64,000 bases of DNA, taken from the NCBI GenBank assembly GCA_039545315.1, contig BCIM01000008.1:912691-976690 (forward strand), in the 5' to 3' direction. The stretch comes from Kondoa malvinella (Eukaryota > Basidiomycota > Agaricostilbomycetes > Agaricostilbales > Kondoaceae). The position numbers and the translations under genes are program-made. Shown here in pieces: positions 1 through 12,845 of the stretch; the stretch's first letter is position 1, and every line of letters starts with the position of its first letter. The notes below the pieces were generated by a model. The model saw only the letters and a program-made list of their open reading frames with translations, made no database searches and was not told the origin of the DNA.

Positions 1-112
1 CGCCTGCATCTGGCGGTCCAGAGATGAGCAGCATTGGAGCGGCCGCGGCTGGTTCAGTTTGCGCCGAGACGCAAGCCAGGGCAAAGGCGAGTAGCAGCGA
101 GGAGGAGAGCAT
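1..112 (-). CDS. Secreted protein, N-terminal fragment (runs off window)
   Basis: Reading the minus strand from an ATG at 112-110 gives 37 residues to the window edge. They begin MLSSSLLLAFALACVSA, a typical secretion signal with a VSA|Q cleavage site, followed by an alanine/proline-rich stretch. The mature protein lies outside the window, so its function cannot be named. The gene is divergent from SDA1, with about 400 bp between them. The frame is open with no splice site needed. It could be any secreted or cell-wall protein. Confidence 0.55.
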   Translation of the reverse strand, partial: MLSSSLLLAFALACVSAQTEPAAAAPMLLISGPPDAG

Positions 113-519
113 GACTGTCGTTGGTAAGAGAAGAGAAGCGTGAGAAGCTCGTTCTCGACGTCGTCAAGAAGCGCCTACAACAAAGGGAAACGGTCGCTAT
201 TCAGACGGATGTAGGACGAATTGAACAGAAGACGAGATCTCTGGATGCTGGGAATTCGATACAGAGGAGTACAGACCAGCTGTAGATTGAGAGAGAAAGA
301 GAGAGAGGAAAAGAGACGAAATGGCCGTGCGTTGATAGCGTGAAACTTGGTGAGAAGGGCTCGGAATGGAGGCCAAAAGCATTGGGTCTGACTTGCAGAG
401 CATGAACCATACTCTTGTGCTTGCAGCTAAGCTATAATCAGGTGCTCGCTGCGCAAAGAGAGATGCCGAAAAGATTTTCAATATTTTTGCATGATTCCTC
501 TCGCTAACCGCTATCCGCC

Positions 520-3203
520 ATGTCGATGAATAACCTGGGCTCGACGAGCACCCCTAGAGGCGCCCAGCTTATCGCCAATCTGCCCAACTTGCAAAATCTC
601 ATCAAACGAGACCCAGCAGCCTATGTCGAAGAATTTCAAATTCAGTGGAATCACTATGAAAGCGTCAGGCAGATCTTTGAGCTCGGCTTGGCCTCTGAGG
701 GAGGTGTCGGCAAGATGAAAGAAGTCGAAAGCAATTGGAGAGACCTCGTTGGCTTTATCGCTCAAGTTGCGCCTTGCTATCCCAAGAGGGCAGCTCAGTT
801 CCCTAGTCATCTATCGAACCTACTCTTGACCTCGCATACTGCTTTGGCACCCGATACTCGCAAGACATTGGTGCAAAGTCTGGTCTTGCTCAGAAACCGA
901 TCTATGATGTCTGATATAGAGTAGGTCGCTATACGTATGCACCGATCCGTAGTCTTACACGCGCTTGCTAGACTATTGAAGATCCTTTTCCCTCTACTTG
1001 GCATGACCCCTTCGCCTAATTTGCGGTCTTTCATCTTGAAAACTATTCTCTCCGACATCAAAACGGCCAACAAGAAGGGCAGCAACCACAAGCTAAACAG
1101 ACTTGTTCAAGGCTTACTATTCGATATGGTCCAACGAGGCATAGATGACTCTTCATATGTCGAAGGAACGGGCACGACAAACAACAAGAAGAAGGGTACC
1201 GGATCTGTGACATCGACAGTCAGCGGCAGGGAAGCTATGTTGGCAGTCAAGCTGTCTTGCGAGCTCTGGAAGAAGAACATCTGGGCCGATGCAAAGACAG
1301 TACAGATTGTTGCTCTGGCTTGCTTTCACCCAAACACAAAGGTTCAGAATGCTGCTATTCATTTCTTCCTGGCTACGGAAGGAGACGATCAAGCCGAAGA
1401 GTCAGATGAAGAGACTGAAGCTGCCATTCCAGACATTAAGAAAGTCCTTCATCAAAATCGCATCAACAAGACTCGTCGTTCCACAGTCAAGAGCACCAAA
1501 AAGACTGTCAAAGAGTCACACAAGAAGAGAAAGCGCAACGAAGCAGCAGCAGCAGGTCGTGTCAACTTTTCTGCCGTTCATCTGCTCAACGACCCGCAAA
1601 CCTTTGTCGAACGCTTGTACGACTCTCTGCAAAAGCACGACAAACATTTCACACTCGATCACAAAGTCCTCATCATGCAACTCTTTGGTCGAGTAACCGG
1701 TCTAAACAAGCTCTGCGTTCTCGGTTTCTACTCATACTCTACCAAATACCTAACGCACCATCAACTTCAAGTCACTTCCATCCTCGTCGCGCTCGCTTCT
1801 TCCGTTCACGATCTTACACCACCGGATGTCCTCACTCCCGTCATTCGAAAACTAGCACACGAATTCGTTCATCCAGGAGTAGCGAGCGAAGTCATTTCTG
1901 CCGGTCTGAACTCGATTCGGGAGATATGCCGTCGACAACCTTTGTGCATGGAGAAAGACCTGTTGGAGGATTTGGTTGAGTATAAGAAGTCGAGAGATAA
2001 GGGCGTGATGATTGCTAGTAGAGCTCTTTTGGCCTTGTATCGGGATGTGAACCCTGATTTGTTGAGAAGGAGGGAGAGGGGCAAAGCTGCGAGTATGGCG
2101 AAAGGAAAGGAACCGGCTGCTTTTGGTCATTCTTCTTTACCTAGTGGTATTGAAGGCTTGGAGGTTTGTTCTTTACGCCTTTTTGGTTGATGTGAGCTGA
2201 TGTGCTGCGAGTAGCTGTTGCAACAATATAGAGCAGAGAAAGTCGCTGCTGGTGAAGCCATACCTGAAGAAGGGGATGAAGCGGCTTGGACTGGTTGGGA
2301 GCATGAATCAGATGATGAGTCTGGTTTCGATAGCGATGGCAATGGCTGGACCAATGTCGGAGATGGGGACAGCGATATTCAGCTCTCTGATAGCGACGAA
2401 GAGGGTAGCAAGCGTAAGAAGGCAAGGAAAGCTTCCACCAAGGTGGTAGAAGAGGCAGAAATTAGCGATGAAGATGGACCGATCAAGTTCACCTTGAAGG
2501 ATGCTTCTGATGATGAGGAAGATGGAGATAGCGAGAGCGATGGAGATATGGCAGAGGGAGATGGCGAGCTCGCGCCTGAAGAGCCTGCCATGACTATTGA
2601 GGAAATGATGGCTTCTCAAGTAAGCTTACCTTGTCGATCCCTCTTTTCGTGCTTATAAGATCTGCAGATTCTCACTCCAGCCGATTTCGCCAAACTGAAC
2701 GAGCTCCGTCTGGAAGCAGCAGAGAAGGAAGCCGAGAATGGTGGCGGATCAGCCGCTCGCAGAAAGCTTCAAGCACTTCAAGCAGCCAAGAAAGCCAGTG
2801 AAGCTTCCGAGTTCCTGACCGAGACCGAAATCATTGGATTCCGCAAGCATCAAAAGGACGACTACGAGACTCGTATGGCTTCGATTCAATCTGGTCGAGA
2901 GGGTCGTGGCAAGTTTGGCTCGAAGAAGGGTCAAATGAAGGTTGACAACCCAAGTTCTTCTACCAATGTTGAAAAGAGCAAGAAGAAGAACTTTATGATG
3001 ATTGCTCATTCCAACAGAGTGAGTTTCCCTACGCTCGGTGTGCGAATGACTTCTGATTTCGGTGATTAGGTCAAGTCGAAGAAGCATGCTTCGCTAAGAG
3101 ACACGCAAAAGAAGCTCAGGTTTGTCCTTATCATCGCGTACCTTGCAAAGTCTGATAGTGCTATAGGTCGCATGTCAAGAAGCAGAAGAACAGGATGAAG
3201 TAG
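520..3203 (+). CDS. SDA1: SDA1 family protein (60S ribosome biogenesis / actin and G1 control)
   Basis: SDA1 homologues are nuclear proteins needed for 60S pre-ribosome maturation and export. The N-terminus carries the family block NLQNLIKRDPAAYVEEF, then HYESVRQIF, and VAPCYPKRAAQFPSHL, as in yeast Sda1. The middle is Lys/Arg-rich, followed by a long acidic Asp/Glu/Ser tract (about 2300-2590) and a basic C-terminus ending SHVKKQKNRMK. Six exons join cleanly: 520-920, 972-2163, 2215-2619, 2668-about 3018, then two short terminal exons, with introns near 50 nt. The first intron uses the acceptor at 971, because the nearer AG would break the frame. Stop is TAG at 3201-3203. Overall length (roughly 770 aa) suits the family. 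Confidence 0.93.
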
Positions 3204-3355
3204 TGAAGTCTTCGGGCGATCCACGTAGACTAGATATTTACGCGTCAAATTCTATCAGATGCTCGTGTCTGCCGCTTGTAGCAATACTGAGCCAATTACG
3301 CGTCATTCACATCCTCTGCGAAACTTCATGCAGTCAATCTCGACGAGCTGCAACC

Positions 3356-6300
3356 ATGTCACAATTCGCTGCACGTTTCGCACAGTATCAGGATCCAGAG
3401 TCTGACGGTCCAGACAATGGCTTTGCCTTTGACATGCCTATGCCTACCGCAGGACAGCGAAGTCCGCTTGCAAGTGCTGAACCAAAAAAGGACGTCGAGA
3501 TGGAACAGCCTGTCGACGACTCTGGCTATCTCGATGCTTCTGATGTACCAAAAGGCGACATGGAGAATACACAGCAGCAAGCGATGGAAATTGAAGAGGA
3601 CGAGCTGGCTCCCTCTCCTGCCGTTTCTGTTGCTGTGGTGTCGAGCAATCCTGCCATGCCCAATGTACCTGCTATCTCTTCTATCCTTACGCCAACTGCC
3701 CCCCAGCAAGAGCCAGAGCCAACTTTAGGCAGACTGAGCAATCGACCACCCCTCAAAATCCAGCCCAAACCTCGAGCGGATGCTTCTATGCTTGGACCGG
3801 ACAGACCACCTCGAGCTGATCCCTCGAGCGTCACTGCTGTCGCCAATGCTTCTATGCTGCCCCCTTCACGACCTTCGGGTCATGCTGAGCGATCCGCTAC
3901 ACCTCCCAATGTCTTTGCTCTACCCAAGCCATCTGCTTCTTCTCAAAGGTGAGCTATCTTGCTCTTAGTAGGTTGTCGCGTGACAAATTCGTATACGCAG
4001 ACTTGATTTCCGTAACTTGAAAGCTTCCCAATCATCCAATGCGCGTAATGCTTTCGCGGTCCCTAAGCTCTCCAGTGGCATCAACAAGAGCAATCTTGCA
4101 GCCACTACATCTGCTATGTCTACGACTATGTCTAGATCCCAGGCTTCTACCCGCACACTTCATAATTTGCCCGACGATACGCCCGCTCAAGCGCCAGCAT
4201 CTGTCGGCATTCATGATCTTGCTCAGCCCCGGGCCAATGCTAGTCCCCAGCATGACTTTCCATTACTTGATGCCTCTTCATCATCGCGACCTAACAGTCG
4301 TTCATCAGCTCAGCCTTTTGCCATACCCAAAGCTCCAGCACTACCGATTACGCAGACCCGCAAACCTCCCGCTGCGCCAAAGCTGAGCCAGATGACAGGA
4401 CGACAAAGCTCAGCAGCCTCTTCCAAACACACATCACCTCCTCGCAGTCCCCAGCCGCCTCGTAGCAGACCGACCAGCATCCCCAACGATTTTTTGGCAG
4501 CTTTCCTCCGCCACAAGACTGCTTCAGTCGCTCCAGAGGTACCGCGAAGTCGTTCTGGTCAATCTCAGGCTCCGTCTGATCCGGACACGGACGACTGGAA
4601 AGGTATTATCGAGACTCAGATGAGGCAGATTGCTAGTCACACAAGCTTGAAGGAGAAGCTCAATGCAGCGGTGAGTAATTCTTGACTATTGGCACCTGTT
4701 CGTCGCTCATTGTATGTGTAGCTGGATGAAAATGCTCGTTTGCGTGATGATCTTGCCCAAAAGGAGGATAAGATTGATCAACTCGATCAAGACAAGAGAC
4801 AGATTGGCGCTCAAGCTGCGGAGAAAGTCAAGCAAGCACTCTACTCGTATGTTTCGTTTCATCCTTCTTGCATACGCCTCGCCTAATTCTGTTGCAAGAA
4901 TGGAAACAATTCAAACTGAGAACGCTAACCTGAAAGACGAGCTTTCCGCTGAAATTGAGCGCTATCGAGATCTCTACAAAACGCAACTGGCAGACATCTT
5001 GAGCCAACGCGAAGAAATTGATCTGGCGATGAAAGGTCAGCGTTTGGTGTTTGTCTGTATGCTGGAGCTCACAACAGGAGTACAGAGCTGTCCTTCTACG
5101 TAGAAGGTGATGGTCGTGTAACCATCGAGCAGAATGAGGCTTCCCGCTTCGAGCTACTTCGAGACCAAGCAGAGATGATAGAAAGTCGTAAGGCTGCGCA
5201 ACTGCTGTATCTGCCTCCATTCTGAAGTACGTTGACACAGAGCAACATGTCACGGCAATGCTCAGAGAACAGCTCGAGACCAAGATTGGCGAATTGACTG
5301 AACAGCGTGCCAGATGTGATCGCTTACAAAGCAAGATCGTTGGACCTGCAAACCATGCTACTGCTTTGGCCAAAAACATTGTCGAGCTGCAAAATCAAGC
5401 GCAAATGGAGCAAGCAGCGTGGTCTCGTCGAAATACTGTTTTGCAATGTCAGTTGGTCAAGGTACAACATGAAAAGGCGGCTCTTGCCAGCCAGCTCGTG
5501 GCTGAACAATCCGAGTGCGCTATCTCGGCAGGTCTCATCTAGTTTAAGCTAAAAATGTGACAGACATCGTCAAATTGTCGAGCAATTGCAATCCAATCTT
5601 GACGATGCGCAAAATACATCCAAAGACCTCGAGTCTGCCAACATCAAGCTCGTATCAGAGTGCGTCAGGTCTTCGATGGAAATGGCACTGGGCTGACTAT
5701 GCAACAGCATTGCTTCGCACCGCGCCGTGTCTTCAGGGACTATCAAGGATCTGGAGGCCTCGCAAACCAGCTTGCGCCATCTGCAAGAAGCCTGGGCAGA
5801 AGCCTCCGGCCTATACACCGAGTGAGCATCATGTGGCTCGAGGGCATGGCCACCTTTCTGAGCTATCACTCAGGTCATCTCGCCGCGCCAAAGAGCTCGA
5901 AGCTGATCAGCAAGAGTCTCGCAAAGCGATAAGACTCCTTGAACAGCGAAATGCAGTGCTTGACGCACAGTGAGTCTGTTCTGCCTGCTAGGTGCAAAGC
6001 TCACGCGGCAATGTATCCAGATGTGGCGCCATCCGATCCACATCCAGTCAAGCTCAGAACAAGGTCGAGCATTTGCAAGCTCGTGTGGCGGAATTGCAGC
6101 CTTTGGCGTCAGTGCTCTCTGCTTCCAGCACAACCTGAACTCACTTCTTGGTAGTGCTCGCGCGGATGAAGCTGACCATCTAGGGAAAGAGCTTGCAATG
6201 TCGAAGGAGGCCACAGAAAAGCTCAAAAGCCAACTGCAAGCTGAAGAGACTGCAAAAGCCGCCGCCTCAGCCAAAATCGAGATCCTGTCACAGAACAACG

Positions 6301-8477
6301 CAGCTTTACAGCAGCGCTGCGAGCGTACTGTCGCACTGGAAAGCGAGTAAGTACGTCCGCTTTCCGTCTTCCACTCTAATGGCGTGTAAAGGAATGCTGG
6401 CTTGAAGACGGCTCTTTCGGAAAAGACGCAGCGCCTTTCATCAGCAGAAGAGCAGATTAGCCAGCTAGAAGATGTATCGTACGTATTGGGGATCAGCTCC
6501 TTCCGCACGACCCGGCTCAGATCCAGCTGCAGGCACCAGCTCGCCGTCGTGACCAAGCAGAAAGATGATTTGGCCACCAAAGTTGAAGAGCTATCTGGCA
6601 AGCTACAGGAGATGTCACAAAGCGATGCAGATGCTGCAACACTGCACGAGCGAAATGCTACGCTCAAGCGCCGTATTGACGCACTATCAGCTGTACAGAC
6701 TGAGTTGGTAGTCTCGAGAAAGCCTTGGTCATACATTGATGCGCGTGAGTAGACTCGCGACTATGAAAGCTTTGATGGACGACAAGCAAGAGCGACTCGA
6801 TCAGGCTCAAGAGACCATCAAACAATTACAAATCCATCAAGGTCGAGCTGACGCTTTGGACAAGCAATGCCGCACCCTCCAGGAGTCACTCGAAGAGCAA
6901 CGAAGCATAGTCAAGAGTCTTCGAGATGAGCTTGCCCAAGCCACAACGGAGACGGCAGTGACCCAGCAACTCGCCAAAGTTCGTCTCGACTCGCAAAACG
7001 ATTGCTCCGCACGCTTGAGAGTCAGTAAGACGAAAATGTGATTACTCGAGCTCAATTATGCTGTCAGGTCTCTGAAGAAGCAAGAGAACAATTGGCAAGT
7101 CAGGCGCAAGATCTCCGTGCTCGGCTGTCCATCAATCAGCAGGACTTGCAGAAGAAGGATCAACAAATTCTCGCTGTCACCGAAAAGGCTGACGCGCTTA
7201 TTCACTATGAGGAATTAGCCTCGCGGGTCCAGATCGAATGTGCTGTGCTGGAGACTCGATTGGAGGCAGAAGACAAGATCAAAAGCAGTCTACAGGCCAA
7301 GGTAAAGGTCGAGGATAGGTGAGTCTGACATAAATTGACTGCGTTGCCAGGTCACAAGTCTTGAACATGCCAACGAAAAAGCTGGCTATGATTTTGCTAC
7401 CAGCAGATCGCAATTAGAAGATCACCTTGCGAATTTGATTGTTACCCAGACATCTATGCAGCAAGAGAAGACGGCGCTACAAGAGAAGCTGTCGATTTTG
7501 CAAGCTGAAACGCAAGGCCGGTCTCAAGATCACGATCAGGTCCAACGTCTTACTCTGCAGCTCGCTGAGCTTGCTGCTCATCTCGATCAACGGACAACCC
7601 AAGTTGATGCGTTAGAATCGCAAAAGCAAGAGCTGGAAGATCAGGTCATTCAACTGGGCGCGGAGGTTGCAAGTGCAAAGACAGCAGTAGCAGAGGCACA
7701 ATCTAGCGCGCCAGCGATTTCATCAGAGGTATGCGATTATGCCTGTCTGAGACGATTATTCAGCCAGTGAACAGGAGCAAGAGAAACGCGATCGCAGTGT
7801 TCGACAAGGTAAAGTCAGCCTACGTTGCCGGTATACTGCCTGATGCCTGGGAAGCGACCATGCGCGAGGCAAAACAGCTTCACGACAAGGAGATTGCCTT
7901 GAAAGACAACGAGCTGAAGCGTCGACAAAACAAGATGGATAGTCTCACAGCAAAATTGACGTTGGTCACCAAGTAGGAGCCTTGCTTGTGTGCCGTGACG
8001 ATTGCTCATGTAGTTTTAGTGAGCTCAATACTGCAAGAGGCAGTAATCGAAGAGGTATTGTCCATCGGGTGTGCTGTAAGAACTACGCTAAAAGTCGCAG
8101 CAGTCATTGCCCAGCAAGACGATCCCGCACCGGATGAAGCTTCCCAAAGCTTGGCGCCTCCGAAAGCTAGAGCTCTACCAGCGCAGTCTACCAACAAAGC
8201 TGAGAAGCCCCTTGCTCAGTCCAGGCCAGCTGCTGCAGGCAACACCGAGTCTGAGCTGTCGGACATTGCGGATTTTTCGGACGAGGAAGAACAAAGCAAG
8301 GGCGCTACTTCGCAGGCCGGACCTCGAAAGCGTCGCAAGCCCAATGAAAGCGAAGAAACACAGTCGGAAGTCAGGACGCGAAAGGTCTGCAGAAAGCTCT
8401 ATCTCACGGTGTTCACGCTGATTTGTCTGACAGCCGAGAGCGGCCTCATCGAAGGCTCAGAAGACTAAGAAGCGCTA
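3356..8477 (+). CDS. Large coiled-coil protein of unknown function, many introns
   Basis: The product begins MSQFAARFAQYQDPES. Its N-terminal third (3356-4680) is low-complexity, rich in Ser/Pro/Ala. From about 4720 to 7980 it becomes an almost continuous heptad-like coiled coil rich in Gln, Glu, Leu and Lys, cut by many introns of about 45-60 nt. The last exons give an acidic patch (SELSDIADFSDEEEQ) followed by a basic, NLS-like tail (GPRKRRKP) ending KAQKTKKR and TAG at 8475-8477. Splicing is checked at 3950/4001, 4670/4722 and through the last four exons (7973-8477); internal junctions between 5040 and 7740 are less certain. The layout recalls kinetochore, spindle-pole or meiotic scaffold proteins, but no family motif is recognised. 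It ends about 55 bp from the convergent fumarate reductase gene. Confidence 0.75.
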
Positions 8478-8531
8478 GTACTCTTTGTAGACTTTGCAAT
8501 CAAGCCTTGACCGTTCCATGCGTGGTGCCTT

Positions 8532-11490
8532 TCATAGCAGAACCTCTCCAGACAAAGGATTGACGACTGGATGATGGGAAACACTGCATATGCATGAAAT
8601 ACAACCTTATAACAGATGATAAGACCCAAAGTCCGCAGCCAATATACCTTTGAGAGATCCAGTCATCACTGCTTGAAAGTGCCGATGACTGCCAACGATT
8701 CAAAAAGTACCTTTCAATCGAAGAATAACACTCACTGGTATCGGAGGCATATTTCGCAACCACTTTAGGGTCGTGCAACATCTGCGAAGGCATGTGAGTA
8801 CAGTGGCAGCGCATCAAGGGGTGTAAAGCTAACGTTGAACTCCTGGATAGTCGCAAGCACGATATGAGCGAGACGTCTGAAGGCTGACAGCTACAACTTA
8901 CCTCACTACACTCCTTCCCGGCATAGAGCTGGATGGCCTTGGCACCTGTGAGACCGTATTCAATTGGCTGCACGTCGTATAAGAAGCAAATGCCCGACCT
9001 CCTGGGTGATCATTCTGGAAGCTGGTAACGTCGAGCACTTGACCATTCACAGCAACCCAGAGGTCATCCTTGGAATTATGTTTGGCAAGCTCGTCGAGGG
9101 ATATTTCTCGAAGATCCTTCTTCTTTGGCAGGTTTTCCTCTGTTCCGTGTGGAATTTGCATCTTGGTGTCGCCTTCCGAAGGAGGTGGTGTAGTGTCTTG
9201 CTGATTGCCTTGCGAGCTTGAGGAAGAGCTAGTGACAGAAGGTTTGCCATCTTGGCCTGCCCACGAGAACTCGAGAGTAACGTTTTGCGAGTCTGGCTTG
9301 ATGGTGATCTTGGTAGTAAGCTGGTTGGCTACTTGAGTCAGACGTTCTTGAGCCTGAGATGAGCCGACGGCGCCAGAGCTCATTTGATTCATGAGATAGG
9401 CAGCGGCGCTGTCTGCGGCGACTCTTCCGAATACCACACAGCCGAGAAGAGAAGAACCTGGTACCGCGATGGCGCATGAGTAGAGCTCGTACTATAGATG
9501 GTCTGCATTCACCTCCCAAGCGATTGGCTCCATGTACCTGCATGGTCATAAGTACTTGTCCAAAAGCTTGGCTGCCAGACCTACACCTCCTCCAATTTCA
9601 CCAGCTCCCCAGACACCTATGCGGAAGATACATCAGTCCTGTTGCATTGTCAAGGCGCGAAAGGCTTACCAGGGATGACCTTGCCATCAGTGTTGATGAT
9701 TCTCGAGTGTGGATCAATTTCGATGCCGCCCCTAGAGTATTCAAGCTTCAGTAATGAGGCTACGATTGGGACAAAGCGCGTGCATCGTATAGTGCAAGAC
9801 AGGCTGCAGCGCTGTGTGAGAACATCCTTCATATTGCGGAGTTTTCTCTTACCTCCATCTGCGCAACGTAAAAAGTGTCGTTGGCAGTAGTCTTCCAGTT
9901 GTCAAAGAACTTCTTGCCGAAAGGATCCTTCTTGTTGCCTTGCGCGATTTCAGCATACTCTGCGTAGGTCTCTTCGAGCTTCTTGACTGGAACGCCCATT
10001 TCCTCCGAAAGACCCTTGTAGCCTTCTATCTTCTTCATCAAGCCACGTCCGGTGCTACAAATGACAGTCAGCATTAGTTGAGATAAAGGTGAGATAGACG
10101 CACTAATGCTTGCAGTGCCATTCAATGTCCTTGGAAGCTTCGGTGCCAAGAATCAGCCTGACAAGAGATTTTTCTTTGGGAAGCCCAAAGATGCAGCCAG
10201 TAACATAGTCGCGATGGCCGAGCTCATCGCAGAAACGTTCTCCGGCGCCGTTCAACAGAATACCTTAACAAAATCGTCAGATCCAATTTATCTCAGGAAG
10301 ATTACTACTAACCACCGGCACCACGCAAAGCCTCGGCAGCCAAGAACTTGACCTTCGAGTCGGGCTCTTTGGGATCAATGAGACCAGTAGGGTGAACTTG
10401 AACTTTCTCGAGATCAATCGGCCGTCCGCCAATTTTCATCAGCATCTTCAGACCATCACCAGTGCAGTGCTCTCCATTGGTAGTCGATAGAGGGAGCGTG
10501 TCTGGACGATGCTTGGCTCTGAAAGAGATGTCAGTAGAGGCCAAAGTTGGGAATTAAGAGCGACATACAGAAGACCGTCTTTGTCAAAGTCTGCAGCGTA
10601 ACCTCCGGTAGCAAGCTATCGCTAGCATCAGTGCCATGGTCTGCCTGAGCTGAAAGAACGAACAATGACAGGTCCACGAGCGATCTTTTCTTCGCCCTTC
10701 AGCAGGTATTTGCAGCCAACAACAGCGCCGTTCTCCACGATGAGCTCTTTGACGTCAGCCTTCTTCCTATTGACGCGAAGCACGTCAGATCCCGCAAAAG
10801 AGCCCTGGAAGTCAGCACTTACAAGATTTCCATTCGCTTTGGGTCCGTCTCCGCCAATTCTTCGAGCTTCTCCATCAAAGCGTAGGTAATCTCCATTCCA
10901 GGGAATTGAGCTGTTCCCCTATGTGTTCTAGGCTGAGAGTGACCACCCAAGCGACCGAGTTTGGTCATCTTGAGGTTGAAAGCATCTTCGAGCCAGTCTA
11001 CGGCTTCACCAGAGCGACCAGTAAGGACTTGAATCAGGTCATCGCGAGCTAGTTCTCGGGCCTGATATCAATTGTAAGCGGGATCCGTATAATCGAGAAT
11101 AAGAACGTACACTCTTCTTGGTGTCTTCAAAGAAAATGGCTTTCGAGTCTGCAATGCCCTGGTCGCCTTGAGTACGTGTACCGGCTCCGTTGATGCCTGG
11201 GAGGTCCGCATGATCAGCCAGCTCAACATATCAGGCCGTATTAGACCTACCTGAAGTCGCTTTGGTAGAGTTGCCACCTTTGACGCTGTCAGCGCGGCTT
11301 CTATCTTATACACCGTAGGCCTACCGTGGAAACCATTCTTGTCCAAATGCAAGACGCTATTTTCCCATTATCAGCTCGCGGACTAATAACGTTAGGGGAA
11401 TGCGACTCACCTGGCTCCGCGTTCGTAGAGCGTGTGAGCAGCAGATAGACCGGCCAGACCGCCTCCGACAACGATAACGCGAGATGACAT
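8532..11490 (-). CDS. OSM1: FAD-dependent fumarate reductase with C-terminal cytochrome b5 domain
   Basis: Soluble fungal fumarate reductases reduce fumarate to succinate, re-oxidising FADH2/NADH under low oxygen. The protein starts MSSRVIVVGGGLAGLSAAHT, a Rossmann FAD-binding motif (GxGxxG type), and continues through flavoprotein exons (about 11350-9230). It ends in a cytochrome b5 domain with the haem-ligand motif DHPGG at about 9010. Across an intron this reads HPGG-AKAIQLYAGKECSE and then MLHDPKVVAKY, as in cyt-b5-fused fumarate reductases. There are many introns of about 50 nt. The last exons are less certain; the favoured model stops at 8532, an unspliced reading at 8500. No cleavable presequence is visible before the Rossmann fold, so it may be the cytosolic form. 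Confidence 0.88.
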
Positions 11491-12348
11491 TGCTACAAAT
11501 GAGAGAGATTTGATAGGCTTGTGAAATATAGTCAACGTGATTGGCGGCCGAATCAAGGATGTAGACCCACTGCGCTGCTTGTAGTGTATATGTATCAAAA
11601 GGCCTATAGTAAGTGAGAAGAGAGTAAAGAGCTGTTTTGAGCGGAGTCGTGGAGAAAAGGAGAAAGTGTGGAGAAGGTGCAGCTCAGGTCGGAAGGTGAT
11701 CACGAAGGTGAAGTCCCGGTTAGGATGTTACCGAAGAGTTTCAAAATAGCTATCTACAGGGCTGTACAGGCGCCTTGGATTCCGCTTCTGCAGCTTTCCC
11801 ACTGCTGTAGCTACGGACACGCCAGACAACACCATCGCTTGCCGATTGTTGGCTTAAACGGCTGGCTGAACTGACAGCTCCGACAAGCACAGCGAAGCAA
11901 GCACACAGAGACGCAAGGGAGAAGCAGTGCTCCTCAGTCATACGACTATTGCTGACTTGCCAGATGGTCTTCACCAAGGAGAAAATGAAAGCACGTGAAT
12001 TAGACATAACATGCGGGGAGATTCCACTCAGGCAGACAGCTGTGAAGAGAACAAAGAGAACACGATAGGATGTGCTCCCTAGCACGCAGAACACGCAACC
12101 AAAAGAGAGATCTGGTAGACTATTCCAGTCCAGATGCGTTCACCGATAAGCGATCGCGATTTGCAAGCAAAGAAAGAAAGAAAGCGCTGATACAATTCAA
12201 GATAAGATGTCTTGCATAAGCTGAGCAGTCGATAAGCAGCCTGTGCGATTCGGAGTGATCTGCTTCGATCAAAACAAGTCACGTCATCGTTGATCACGAA
12301 CCACCAGTCAAACCCTCAATCCGTTCCCCAAGACACGCGTAGAGCAAT
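11491..12348. other. Intergenic region, no supported gene
   Basis: This is the divergent 5' region between the fumarate reductase and the tudor-like gene. A minus-strand frame at 12094-11750 has a hydrophobic stretch then RVRSYSSGKAAEAES, which looks vaguely like a signal or presequence. It has no clear continuation and I do not call it. Short A/G-rich runs (for example near 12170-12190) are present. Confidence 0.4.
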
Positions 12349-12730
12349 ATGAGCGAAGAATTAAAGAAAGGAGATGAAGTTAGCTGGAACTGGGGCAGTA
12401 GGTAAAGGATCTTATGATGGGAAGACGATGTTGATGATTGATTGCAGGTGGTCAGCCAAGCGGAGAAGTACAAGCGGTAGTACCAGACACGCATACGATC
12501 GAATCCAAGAATGGGAAAGAGATCAAGAGTAAGTTCACTGCTAGAAGATAGTCGATGTGGTCTGATGCATTCCGACAGAGAAAGGCACTGAAGACAACCC
12601 AGCAGTAGAGATCAAGCAGGACAATGGCAATCCCGTGTTGAAGAAGTTGAGCTTTCCTTCGATCGACAGAGCCAAGCTGACGGCTGAGAACAGAGCTTCC
12701 GAGTTGAACGAAGTCGAGACGGAAGAATAG
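12349..12730 (+). CDS. Small HVA1-type TUDOR-domain protein
   Basis: Three short exons (12349-12397, 12448-12528, 12579-12730) join in phase to give a protein of about 93 residues. It begins MSEELKKGDEVSWNWGSGQP and continues SGEVQAVVPDT and KKGTEDNPAVEIKQ. This matches the 'hypervirulence-associated protein TUDOR domain' family, whose hallmark is a D-x-V-x-W-x-W-G-x-G-x-P-x-G start followed by an NPAV-like block. The family's molecular function is poorly known. All introns are GT-AG and 50 nt long, and the stop is TAG at 12728-12730. It is convergent with the zinc-finger gene to its right. No single long ORF exists here, so it is easily missed. Confidence 0.85.
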
Positions 12731-12845
12731 GCCACTCTCTTGTACAAAAGAATCGAAAGCAATTTCAGTATCTCTAAACCCAAAGTAATGTACAAGAAAA
12801 ATGCTGGCCTTGCGCTCAACATATCGAAAAAATGCGACATCCACT

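Noticed and set aside
12452..12844. Long minus-strand open frames opposite the tudor-like gene
   Set aside because: They overlap exons of a gene with a clear family match and end near its convergent neighbour; no motif.
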